Shown here one piece after another: positions 1 to 6,611 of a stretch of 64,000 nt of DNA. The stretch covers positions 32,777 to 96,776 of the forward strand of contig NZ_VWXX01000010.1 of NCBI RefSeq assembly GCF_008632335.1, written 5' to 3'. The translations under genes and the position numbers were made by a program. Position 1 is the stretch's first letter; each line of letters opens with the position of its first letter. A model generated the notes under the pieces. It made no database searches. It was given only the letters and a program-made list of their open reading frames with translations, and was not told where the DNA came from. The stretch comes from Thiohalocapsa marina (GTDB taxonomy: Bacteria > Pseudomonadota > Gammaproteobacteria > Chromatiales > Chromatiaceae).

Positions 1-548
1 CGGGGGCGCGGATTGAAACAGGTCAACCCAGCGACTCCCGAGCCGCCGAGAGGTCGCCCCCCCTGCGGGGGCGCGGATTGAAACACAAACTACTCCGACG
101 CTCTGCCAATGTCGGAGGGTCGCCCCCCCTGCGGGGGCGCGGATTGAAACCAGGCTGCTGTCATATTTTATCGAGCACCTTCGGGTCGCCCCCCCCTGCG
201 GGGGCGCGGATTGAAACCAGCTAAGCCACAGAATCCAAAAGGGGTTTTAGGTCGCCCCCCCTGCGGGGGCGCGGATTGAAACAATCCACTCCTCGTCATC
301 GATGGTCGGCGCGAGGGCGTCGCCCCCCCTGCGGGGGCGCGGATTGAAACTGCGGATCTCGGGCGCGATTTGCAGGAGGATCTCGTCGCCCCCCCTGCGG
401 GGGCGCGGATTGAAACGGCAAACATCCGCCGCCGGGTTTGAGATTATCGGGTCGCCCCCCCTGCGGGGGCGCGGATTGAAACCACTTTCCGAAGCTGACT
501 CTGGCGGCGTTGACGAGTCGCCCCCCCTGCGGGGGCGCGGATTGAAGC
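1..548 (+). CRISPR. CRISPR array, type I-C-like repeats, 3' (leader-distal) end
   Basis: Nine repeats (the first cut by the window edge) and eight spacers of 33-36 bp. Repeats lie at 1-19, 53-84, 119-150, 185-217, 251-282, 319-350, 385-416, 451-482 and 517-548. The unit is 32 bp, begins GTCGCCCCCCCTGC, has a GC-rich palindromic core and ends GGATTGAAAC, as type I-C repeats do. The copy at 185-217 has one extra C (33 bp). The last copy ends ATTGAAGC instead of ATTGAAAC, the usual decay at the leader-distal end. Together with the ATTGAAAC polarity this puts the leader and any cas genes to the left, outside the window. Type assignment rests on the repeat only. Confidence 0.97.
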
Positions 549-557
549 ACACCCAGG

Positions 558-597
558 CCGGGTGACCGCGGGTGATCGCTCACCCGCGGTCACCCGG
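558..597. repeat. Perfect 18-bp inverted repeat directly after the CRISPR array
   Basis: Arms 558-575 and 580-597 are exact reverse complements around a TCGC tetraloop. The hairpin starts 10 bp after the last repeat. There is no T tract, so a classical intrinsic terminator is not shown. It could stop or protect the 3' end of the array transcript, or be a remnant of a mobile-element end. Confidence 0.9.
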
Positions 598-605
598 ACA
601 CCGGT

Positions 606-953
606 ATGAGTGGCGTTGGGCGGGTCCTCTGGTTCGATGCCAAGTACAAGGCGCACCTGCAATTGCTCTCGCGTCATGGCTGGGGCGGTCTTGAGGAGGC
701 AACGCGCGACGCACACCGGTCGGATCTGCACCAGGCACTCGCTTATGCGGCGCTGGACGCAGTAGACCGGGTCGATTCAGTGTTGGACTACCCGGATTTG
801 ACGTCAGACGGTGCTGCGCAACCTGCCATAGCCTCGGTAGCGGCTGGCCGGCGGCGCGTGCGTCTCTTGCTTGCTGGTCTTCCGTTTGGGTTTCGTTCCC
901 CCGCGCAGCGTGAAGCCAAGCTAGCTGAATGGAGCGCCCTGTTTTCCGGCTAG
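606..953 (+). pseudogene. C-terminal remnant of a PD-(D/E)XK nuclease (McrC/DUF2357-like)
   Basis: 115 codons from an ATG. The early motif WFDAKYK resembles the D-x-K half of a PD-(D/E)XK nuclease core, as in McrC-like and DUF2357 restriction proteins. DLHQALAYA further on resembles the Q-containing helix that follows that core. Such proteins are normally several hundred residues long, so only the tail is present. The frame stays open upstream to 576, inside the hairpin arm, and there encodes a Pro-Asp pair (594-599) that could be the PD of the motif or a coincidence. The breakpoint therefore lies at the hairpin next to the CRISPR array. Family assignment is by motif only. Confidence 0.5.
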
Positions 954-1237
954 GTTTGGTGACGCGTGCCCTTACAGTGTTTTCAGGGCACTCGGGCATA
1001 TTCCGTGACCTGCCTTGGGATTGCCAAGGAGAAGTGACGTGAGCAAGGAGCAGGACACGGTGTCGCAGTGATGGACCGGACCATCGCATCAGCGCGCGCG
1101 GATAGATCACGGAAGCAAGATGCTCTACTCTACCGGCTCCGAGCCAGCCTCGATCGGGCGCGGTCGCCATGGCCGCCGCGGCTGCGGTTTCATTTTGTCT
1201 ACTGCTGTTGGGATGGTTAACCGGGAGGCGTCTGTCG

Positions 1238-2278
1238 ATGATGACCTGTAGCAATCCTCTCCCCGTCGCCCGGAGGGCAGGGACCCTGGCCCGGCTGGTG
1301 CTGCTGGCGGTCCTGGCCCTTGGCCTGGCCAGTGTTGGGGTGGCCGGTCCGTTTGGCGCCGTGGCGCATGCCAGCACGGAGCCGCTGCCGTCGCCGCTGA
1401 CCCTGGAGCAGGCCCTGGGTTATGCGGCGGGTCATCCGCGGGTCCTGCTCGCGCCCGGGTCCAAACCGGCGTCGTTCCCGCTGGCCCGCCGCCAGCCCCT
1501 GTTTCTGGGCTGCCATGCGCTGGCCTTCAGCGGCACTCGGGGGCGGGATGATCAACGCGATGTCGCCTGGTCCGGCCTGGTCACGGCGGAGGCGGCCCAG
1601 CGGCTGGAGATCCGCCAGCGCTTCTTCGATGTATTGCTGGCGGATCTGAGTTACGCCCGCGACAACGAGGCCCTGGCGGTCGCCTTCATCCAGTTCGACC
1701 GCGCCTCGGTGCGCGCAGAGCTGGGGCAGTTTTCACCGCTGCAGGTCGCGGAACTGGAGGCGGAATACCAGCTCATCTTGCGCCAGCGGGCCGCGAGCGA
1801 GGCGTCACAGCGCCTGACGCGCTCCCTGCTGGCGCAGGCCCTGGGACGCCCGGACGACTTGCCTGCGGAACTGGTGACGCCGGATCTCACCCCGCCGCCG
1901 GCGTCGGAGGCGTCGCCGGCGCTGGAGGCCGTGGTGCAGGCGGCAGTGGAGCACAACCCGCGTGTCCGCCAGTTGCTGCAGGACTGCTCCGATGCCGAGT
2001 GCGCATTGATCCGCATGGATGTGCAGCAGCAGGCGCTGGAACTGCTGACCCGGCTCGACCTGTTACGCGTGATCGCCGAGCAGGCCCGGGTGGAGTCGGA
2101 CTGGCGTGACCTGAAGCTCGATGAGAGCCGGACCATGTACGAGCTCGAGGTGAAGGCCGACCTGGGCTTCTCCATGAGCCAGCAGACCAGGGCGCGACGC
2201 GACGAGGAGCAGGCGGCGCTGTGTCGGGATCTGACCCGGGCGGAGCTTGCTGCACTGCAAGGCCGCCCGACCCCTTGA
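1238..2278 (+). CDS. TolC-family outer membrane efflux protein (short)
   Basis: 346 residues if started at ATG 1238, which has GGGAGG 8 bp upstream. A start at 1169 would place 23 extra residues before the signal peptide. A hydrophobic signal region ending near AHA is followed by LTLEQALGYA, typical of the beginning of a mature OEP/TolC repeat. Long heptad-rich helices follow (about residues 110-210 and 240-330). At under 350 residues it is shorter than usual TolC proteins (about 420-480), and beta-barrel segments are hard to place. It is followed 10 bp later by an HlyD-type adaptor, so it probably forms the outer-membrane part of an export or efflux complex. No inner-membrane pump is adjacent. 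The 284 bp upstream hold no gene, only a small inverted repeat at 966-991. Confidence 0.75.
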   Translation: MMTCSNPLPVARRAGTLARLVLLAVLALGLASVGVAGPFGAVAHASTEPLPSPLTLEQALGYAAGHPRVLLAPGSKPASFPLARRQPLFLGCHALAFSGTRGRDDQRDVAWSGLVTAEAAQRLEIRQRFFDVLLADLSYARDNEALAVAFIQFDRASVRAELGQFSPLQVAELEAEYQLILRQRAASEASQRLTRSLLAQALGRPDDLPAELVTPDLTPPPASEASPALEAVVQAAVEHNPRVRQLLQDCSDAECALIRMDVQQQALELLTRLDLLRVIAEQARVESDWRDLKLDESRTMYELEVKADLGFSMSQQTRARRDEEQAALCRDLTRAELAALQGRPTP

Positions 2279-2288
2279 GGATGCCGCG

Positions 2289-3089
2289 ATGAACACGAGA
2301 ACAACCACTCCGACGTTCGCCCTGTGCTGCATCCTGCTGGTGCCTGTGCTGCTGCTCTTGTCGGCGGCCCCTGCCAGTGCCGCGCAGGTGAGCGGCCGCC
2401 TGGAATGGCTGCACAAGGCGGAGCTGCGCGCCGTGGAGAACGGCGTGGTGGAACGGGTCCTGGTCACCCCCGGGCAGCACGTGGACAAGGGCGAGGTGCT
2501 GTTGCGCATGGACCAGCGCGAGGCCCGGGCCGCGGCACTGGAGGCCGCTGCGCGCGTGGCCCGCGGGGTCGTGGGCCTGGAGGACGCCGAGCGTGAGCTG
2601 GAGCGGACGCAGGAGCTGTTCGACCGCGGTCTGATCGCCGTCGAGGAGCTCAAGGACGCGGAACTGAATCAGGCGGTGGCGGTCGCCGAACTCGAGTCCG
2701 CCAGGGCGGCGCAGGCGGCGGCCGACATCCTGCTGGAGCGCACCGAACTGCGCGCGCCGTTCGACGGCATCGTGGTGGCACGCAATGCCCACGACGGCGC
2801 GGTCATCTACAAGACGCTGCAGCAGGCGCCGCTGGTGGCCGTGGCACCGACGGATCGCATGCTGGCGCGGGTACTGGTGACCTCCGACGTGCTCCGGCGA
2901 TATCGGCCCGGACAGCCGGCCAAGGTGGTGGTGCGGGGCGAGCCGCGCGAGGCGCAGGTCTATAGTCTGGGGGTCGAGGCGGTGCGCATCGACCCGGACG
3001 GCGCCGTCTATGAGCTGGACGTGGTGTTCGAGAGCCGGCCGGACGAGATCCTGCGGCCGTCGGAGTTCGTTCAGGTGACCCTGCCCTGA
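2289..3089 (+). CDS. HlyD-family periplasmic adaptor (membrane fusion protein)
   Basis: 266 residues from ATG 2289, with GAGG just upstream at 2277-2280. A signal peptide (hydrophobic residues about 12-32, ending SAAQ) is followed by a biotinyl-lipoyl-like half with ENGVVERVLVTPGQHVDKGEVL, an alpha-helical hairpin (about residues 78-150), the second lipoyl half containing APFDGIVVA, and a beta-barrel domain. This is the standard order for adaptors of RND or ABC exporters, in a compact form. It is co-transcribed with the TolC-like gene. The transported substrate cannot be told, because no transporter gene follows. Confidence 0.85.
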   Translation: MNTRTTTPTFALCCILLVPVLLLLSAAPASAAQVSGRLEWLHKAELRAVENGVVERVLVTPGQHVDKGEVLLRMDQREARAAALEAAARVARGVVGLEDAERELERTQELFDRGLIAVEELKDAELNQAVAVAELESARAAQAAADILLERTELRAPFDGIVVARNAHDGAVIYKTLQQAPLVAVAPTDRMLARVLVTSDVLRRYRPGQPAKVVVRGEPREAQVYSLGVEAVRIDPDGAVYELDVVFESRPDEILRPSEFVQVTLP

Positions 3090-3144
3090 GGGCTGGGGTG
3101 GACTGCGAATGAGAATGTGGAGGGGGAGGTGAGAATGGAATTTT

Positions 3145-3183
3145 TCGATCGCAAATGATTTACTTATAGGTATTTACGATCGA
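3145..3183. promoter_or_regulatory. Imperfect inverted repeat, possible operator
   Basis: Arms 3145-3156 (TCGATCGCAAAT) and 3172-3183 (ATTTACGATCGA) match at 11 of 12 positions around a 15-bp AT-rich centre. The site lies in non-coding DNA after the adaptor gene. No gene starts close by on either strand, so its function is unknown. The rest of 3184-3384 shows no gene or clear signal. Confidence 0.35.
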
Positions 3184-3384
3184 ATGGCGCTCCTTCAGTT
3201 CGCGGTATCATGCTGAATATTCGCGTGAATTCATGGCTGTAACTGATTGCATCGGTTGTGCCGGCATCGATTTCGCGCCAGCCTGGGCGGCCAGCCGTCG
3301 CCCGTATCCGGCCAGATCCGGCCGGGCCTGATGCTTCCTGGAACGAACCTTGCCCGCAATTCACCGCGGCCAACCCCGGCGGAA

Positions 3385-3412
3385 CTGAAATTCTCGCCTA
3401 CACTCATATTTT
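3385..3412 (+). promoter_or_regulatory. Candidate sigma70-type promoter of a small RNA
   Basis: CTGAAA (3385-3390) and TATTTT (3407-3412), separated by 16 bp, in a locally AT-rich stretch. Initiation would fall around 3417-3420, just where a series of stem-loops begins. TACACT at 3399-3404 or CATATT at 3405-3410 are alternative -10 boxes. No open frame with a ribosome binding site follows. Confidence 0.4.
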
Positions 3413-3414
3413 AC

Positions 3415-3532
3415 AAGCGCCTGCGGGCGCGGCCCCGGCGGGCTCCCCCTCCCGCCAGGGCTTCTACCCGGCCCCGCAGGCCGGGTGAGCGTTGCCCCGA
3501 CGTTTCTCCCCCGAGCGTCGGGGCTTCTTTTT
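3415..3532 (+). ncRNA. Candidate structured small RNA with C-rich loops
   Basis: About 115 nt between a promoter-like sequence and an intrinsic terminator. Three stem-loops precede the terminator: 3417-3430 (GCGCC/GGCGC, loop TGCG), 3434-3460 (GGCGGG/CCCGCC, loop CTCCCCCT, extended by CCC/GGG across a bulged A), and 3467-3485 (CCCGGCC/GGCCGGG, loop CCGCA). The heptamer CTCCCCC sits in the loop of the second hairpin (3443-3449) and again in the terminator loop (3506-3512). C-rich loops of this kind occur in bacterial regulatory RNAs that pair with purine-rich ribosome binding sites. No protein is encoded. It does not resemble SRP RNA, and I could not match it to any family I know. The existence of the RNA is inferred from structure. 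Confidence 0.6.
3494..3532 (+). terminator. Rho-independent terminator
   Basis: Perfect 9-bp stem GCCCCGACG (3494-3502) and CGTCGGGGC (3516-3524), a 13-nt loop, then TTCTTTTT (3525-3532). It ends the small-RNA candidate. The adaptor gene stops about 400 bp earlier. Confidence 0.9.
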
Positions 3533-3663
3533 AACCCCATTAACCCCTCGGACTCTACAAGGGCTGCGTGCGGGGTCTTACTGGAACACGGAGGCGATCA
3601 CGCGCCGGCGTGCCGATGCGCGTTTGCCAGCGCGCTGCTGAGGGCGCCAACGCCGGCACCGAT

Positions 3664-5019
3664 TCAGGCGCTGCCGGCGTCGCGCACACTCTCGAACAGG
3701 TCGATGTCCCAGGCGACCAGGTCGCGGCGCACCGCGTCGATCCGCGCGCGCGGAAGCAGCCTGGCCAGGTCTTCGCCGGTCACCACGCCGCGGATCTCGC
3801 CGGGGTTCGCGCGTGCGTGCTCGAGGGTATGCCAGGCGAGGATCGCGGCGCCGACCGCGGTCGGGTAGGCGATGTAGGTGGCGCCGGCATAGGGGGTGTC
3901 GAGCAGACCGTGATAGCGCAGGTAGCTGAGGCCCACGGTCTCGATCAGGGTCTGGCGCTCGTTGCGCACGGCCTCGCTGACCCGGATCTCGGCGGCGGCG
4001 CAGAAATGGGTGCGCCGGATCACCCCGGAGCGTAGATACTCCTCGATCCGCCGCGGATGCTTCATCCCCGGCAGGACCGCCCGCACCACCGCCTCGACGG
4101 TCAGCTCGGGCTGGTTCGGGAGGCTGCTTTTGGACAGCAGATTGAGCTGATGCAGGGCCTTGACCAGCTCCACCTCCGAGCCACCGGTGTAGATGCCGAT
4201 CGACTCGATCTCGGGGAAGGAGCGATGCAGCGACAGGAGCTCCTCCTGGTAGAGAGGGTACTGGCGCGTCGGCGCGGGCTCGTGGGGGAAGGCGTAGCTG
4301 CGGGCGCTGGAGAAGGGCGCCAGCACCTGCATCCGCCCATTCTCCAGGCGCAGCGGATGCTGGGAGAGCTCGTCGAGCGCCACCGCCGGAGACCAGGAGA
4401 AGATCACCGCGTCGGCGTCGATATCCTCGAGCAGGTAGAGATCGATGCGCTCGATCTCCATTCCCTTGCGTCCTGCGGCATGTAGCCTGTGGACATGGTC
4501 GCCGATCAGGAAGTTCGTGATCCCGGGGGAGATGCCCATGTTGATCAGCGCGGCGACCCCGCGATCGCGCATCGCTGCGTCGTGCTGATACTGGGCGAAG
4601 GTCAGGGTCCTGGATGTCTCCTCATCGTACATGTCGGAGGCCAGGTCCAGGGTGAAGGCGCCAATGCGAGAGGCCAGTTCGATGATCGGGCAGTTGAACG
4701 ACGGCAGGGCCGCGTTCACCAGCAGCGTGGCACCGCCGAGCTGTGCATCGTAGGGGGCTTCCAGGGCGAAGATCGGGGCGAAGTCCGCGACCCCGATCAG
4801 TTCGATTCGCGCCAACAGCGACTCGGCATGGAACAGGGCATCTCGGGCCCCGGCCGGGTCGATGGTGTAGACCACCAAGCGCACCGGCACCTCGTCGCGC
4901 TCGGCCAGTTCCGACAGACAGATGAGCAGATTGGAGCCCACCGCACCGAGGCCGAAAAAGACGATCGTGACAGGTCCCTGTTGCGCGCCGTTGGTGGCGC
5001 TCGAGCCTTCACCCTGCAT
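3664..5019 (-). CDS. Saccharopine dehydrogenase-like NAD(P)-dependent oxidoreductase
   Basis: 451 residues from the ATG whose first base is 5019, with GGAG six bases upstream. An in-frame upstream start at 5121 would add 34 poorly structured residues. The N-terminus has a Rossmann beta-strand and glycine motif FFGLGAVGSN (about residues 21-30), followed by a region of mixed fold as in saccharopine dehydrogenase/reductase relatives (LYS9-like, homospermidine-synthase-like). No genes of lysine or polyamine metabolism are adjacent, so the substrate is unknown. The gene stands alone, converging on the small-RNA candidate. Family assignment is moderate and function open. Confidence 0.65.
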   Translation of the reverse strand: MQGEGSSATNGAQQGPVTIVFFGLGAVGSNLLICLSELAERDEVPVRLVVYTIDPAGARDALFHAESLLARIELIGVADFAPIFALEAPYDAQLGGATLLVNAALPSFNCPIIELASRIGAFTLDLASDMYDEETSRTLTFAQYQHDAAMRDRGVAALINMGISPGITNFLIGDHVHRLHAAGRKGMEIERIDLYLLEDIDADAVIFSWSPAVALDELSQHPLRLENGRMQVLAPFSSARSYAFPHEPAPTRQYPLYQEELLSLHRSFPEIESIGIYTGGSEVELVKALHQLNLLSKSSLPNQPELTVEAVVRAVLPGMKHPRRIEEYLRSGVIRRTHFCAAAEIRVSEAVRNERQTLIETVGLSYLRYHGLLDTPYAGATYIAYPTAVGAAILAWHTLEHARANPGEIRGVVTGEDLARLLPRARIDAVRRDLVAWDIDLFESVRDAGSA

Positions 5020-5132
5020 GTCGATCTCCGGTTGAATCAGTTGACGATCTCGAGGGACTGCACCCAGAGGTAGATGGTTCCGGCTGCGTTGCGATCGACC
5101 TCGGCCATCAGTCGAAAACACCCGGACCCTAA

Positions 5133-5200
5133 GGAGACGCTGATTTTATTGGCCTCCTGCCCCGCACGGGAAGCGCCGAATAAATCAGCGCTTCCCTAAA
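5133..5200. repeat. Dispersed intergenic hairpin element, copy A
   Basis: Contains GGCCTCCTGCCCCGC followed by a hairpin, GAAGCGCCGA (5170-5179), loop ATAAA, TCAGCGCTTC (5185-5194), with one mismatch. CGCTGATTTTATTGGC at the left end is also nearly complementary to the right half, so two folds compete. The whole is bracketed by CACCCGGACC (5119-5128) and GGTCCGGGTG (5209-5218), an exact 10-bp inverted repeat. Related copies occur at 25161-25226 and 60421-60453. Apart from this element and the motif at 5215-5233, the 332 bp between 5020 and 5351 hold no gene. Confidence 0.75.
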
Positions 5201-5214
5201 GCGCTCGCGGTCCG

Positions 5215-5233
5215 GGTGCAATTTAACCAAGGT
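5215..5233 (+). repeat. Short intergenic motif shared with 9734-9752
   Basis: GGTGCAATTT (5215-5224) overlaps TTTAACCAAGGT (5222-5233). The same two words occur on the minus strand at 9752-9734 but in the opposite order. Both sites are intergenic. The pair fits one 16-bp unit read in two phases. Confidence 0.5.
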
Positions 5234-5351
5234 TTACTAGTTGCCTGGTTCGTGATCCATTAGTCTGCGCGCGAGCAGGGCGAAGCCGTGCTGGCTGGCC
5301 GAGCCCGGGGATGGCCCTGCTCGACGTCTCCACCAGATAGAGGAACCCCCT

Positions 5352-5795
5352 ATGCGCCGATCCTGCCGGCTGCTGGCGATCATTGCATTTGTTGCGCCAC
5401 TGAACGCGGCTCTGGCCAACGGCCAGCCGCTGATCTGCTTCGGAAACGAGCCCTTCTGGGGTCTCGATCTCAGCGATGCGGCAACCGGGCGCTTTTCGAC
5501 GCCAGATTCACCGGAGGTCGCCTATCTCGGTGCCTTCGATCCTCCTGCACATCCGTCGAAGTCGGTGTGGCGTGGCCGTGCGGGCGCGCCCGAGGGCGGG
5601 GATCTGGTGGCCGTCCTGCGCGAGGGGGCGTGCAGCGACGGGATGTCGGATACCAGCCACCCGTTTTCGGTCGAGGTTACGCTGCCGTACGGCCGCCGCC
5701 TGACCGGATGCTGTCGCCTGCCAATCGACGGGGGTCATGTCGAGCCTGGAGCGTGGGAGCTGGCGTCTGGACCGGGCTTCCTGGCCATCGCCTGA
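5352..5795 (+). CDS. Secreted COG3650-like protein, N-terminal half of a frameshifted META-domain gene
   Basis: 147 codons from ATG 5352, with GAGGAA six bases upstream. A signal peptide (MRRSCRLLAI..., ending LALANG or similar) is followed by a domain with CFGNEPFWGL and a Cys-rich end, as in the COG3650 domain that often precedes META (HslJ-like) domains. The frame reaches WELAS, the expected first strand of a META domain, and then runs into a stop. The rest of that domain continues in the next frame downstream (to 6430). The two parts are therefore probably one gene with a frameshift near 5765-5785, either a true mutation or a sequence error. Role: envelope protein of unknown function. Confidence 0.7.
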   Translation: MRRSCRLLAIIAFVAPLNAALANGQPLICFGNEPFWGLDLSDAATGRFSTPDSPEVAYLGAFDPPAHPSKSVWRGRAGAPEGGDLVAVLREGACSDGMSDTSHPFSVEVTLPYGRRLTGCCRLPIDGGHVEPGAWELASGPGFLAIA

Positions 5796-5796
5796 A

Positions 5797-6430
5797 CGTG
5801 GATCACGCAACGCCCGAGGTGAGCTTCACGTCGGGTCAGCTGCGGGGCTTTTCTGGCTGCAATCGGCTCATGGGCGCGTTCCGTCTGGAGGATGACCGGC
5901 TGCTACCGGGCCCGCTGGCCGGATCGATGATGGCCTGTCCGGATCCGGCCATGTCGATCGAGACCGACTTTCGCAAGGCCTTCTCCCAGCCATCGGTCGT
6001 CTCCCTCGCCGGCGATGTGCTGACCCTCACCCCGGTCGGCGGCGGCGCTGCGCTGCGCTTCGAGCGTGTCGCACCGCCCAGGCTGGCGGGCTCTGAATGG
6101 GAGGTCACCGGCTACAACAACGGGCGCCAGGCGGTGGTCAGCCCGATGGTCGGTACCCGGCTCACGCTGGCATTCAGCGATCACCAGGTGTCCGGCCATG
6201 GTGGATGCAACGGCTTCCACGGTGCCTTCACCACACAGGGGGCGTCGCTGGTGATCGAGCCGCTGGCGATCACGCGCAAAGTCTGCGAGGAACCTGTGAT
6301 GGCCCAGGAGCAGGCGTTCATCGATGCACTCCAGGATGCCACGACCTGGGCGATCGAGCGCGGCATGCTCGACCTGCATCGTGCCGACGGCGAGCGGGCG
6401 CTCACCGCCAGTGAGGCGGGGCGGGAATAG
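5797..6430 (+). CDS. hslJ: META-domain (HslJ-like) protein, C-terminal half of the frameshifted gene
   Basis: The reading frame carries two META-type repeats. The first includes GFSGCNRLMGAFRL and a downstream MACPDPAM. The second begins LAGSEWEVTGYNNG and contains GHGGCNGFHGAF and KVCEEPVM. The GCN...G and MxC/VCE motifs are hallmarks of META domains, found in HslJ and related heat-stress or motility-linked envelope proteins. The frame has no convincing start of its own: the nearest in-frame ATG upstream is at 5288, before the 5352 gene, and the domain would lack its first strand. I read it as the continuation of the 5352 gene. The left coordinate is only the point after the upstream stop. 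Confidence 0.65.
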
Positions 6431-6538
6431 GGGCTCACCGGCAGCTTGCCGATCCGAATGAGCGTGGACTCAACCGCCCGGACCGGCGCCAGCCACTTCC
6501 CTTCCTCCCAGTTGTACAAGCTCTCGCTCTGCAGGGTG

Positions 6539-6572
6539 TGTGGATGCGACCCCCAAGGAAATCGCATCCACA
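6539..6572. terminator. Stem-loop between convergent genes, possible bidirectional terminator
   Basis: TGTGGATGCGA (6539-6549) and TCGCATCCACA (6562-6572) form a perfect 11-bp stem with a 12-nt loop, between the META gene (ending 6430) and the alkylsulfatase gene (ending 6612 on the other strand). No clear T tract flanks it, so a role in termination is inferred from position. Confidence 0.45.
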
Positions 6573-6611
6573 AACGGCGAGCCGCGCTCGTCATCAATCA
6601 CCCATCACGAA

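Noticed and set aside
168..583. Several open frames through the CRISPR array with repeated SIRAPAGGAT-, PPLRGRGLK- or FNPRPRRGGD-type peptides
   Set aside because: They are translations of the 32-bp repeat in different frames and have no ribosome binding sites. The array explains them.
1038..1070. Ten-codon frame with a good ribosome binding site (AAGGAG, GTG start)
   Set aside because: Too short to support as a gene. No regulatory pattern such as a leader attenuator follows it.
3415..3532. Signal recognition particle RNA or tmRNA
   Set aside because: The conserved SRP apical motif and any tRNA-like ends are absent. The layout is three GC-rich hairpins and a terminator.
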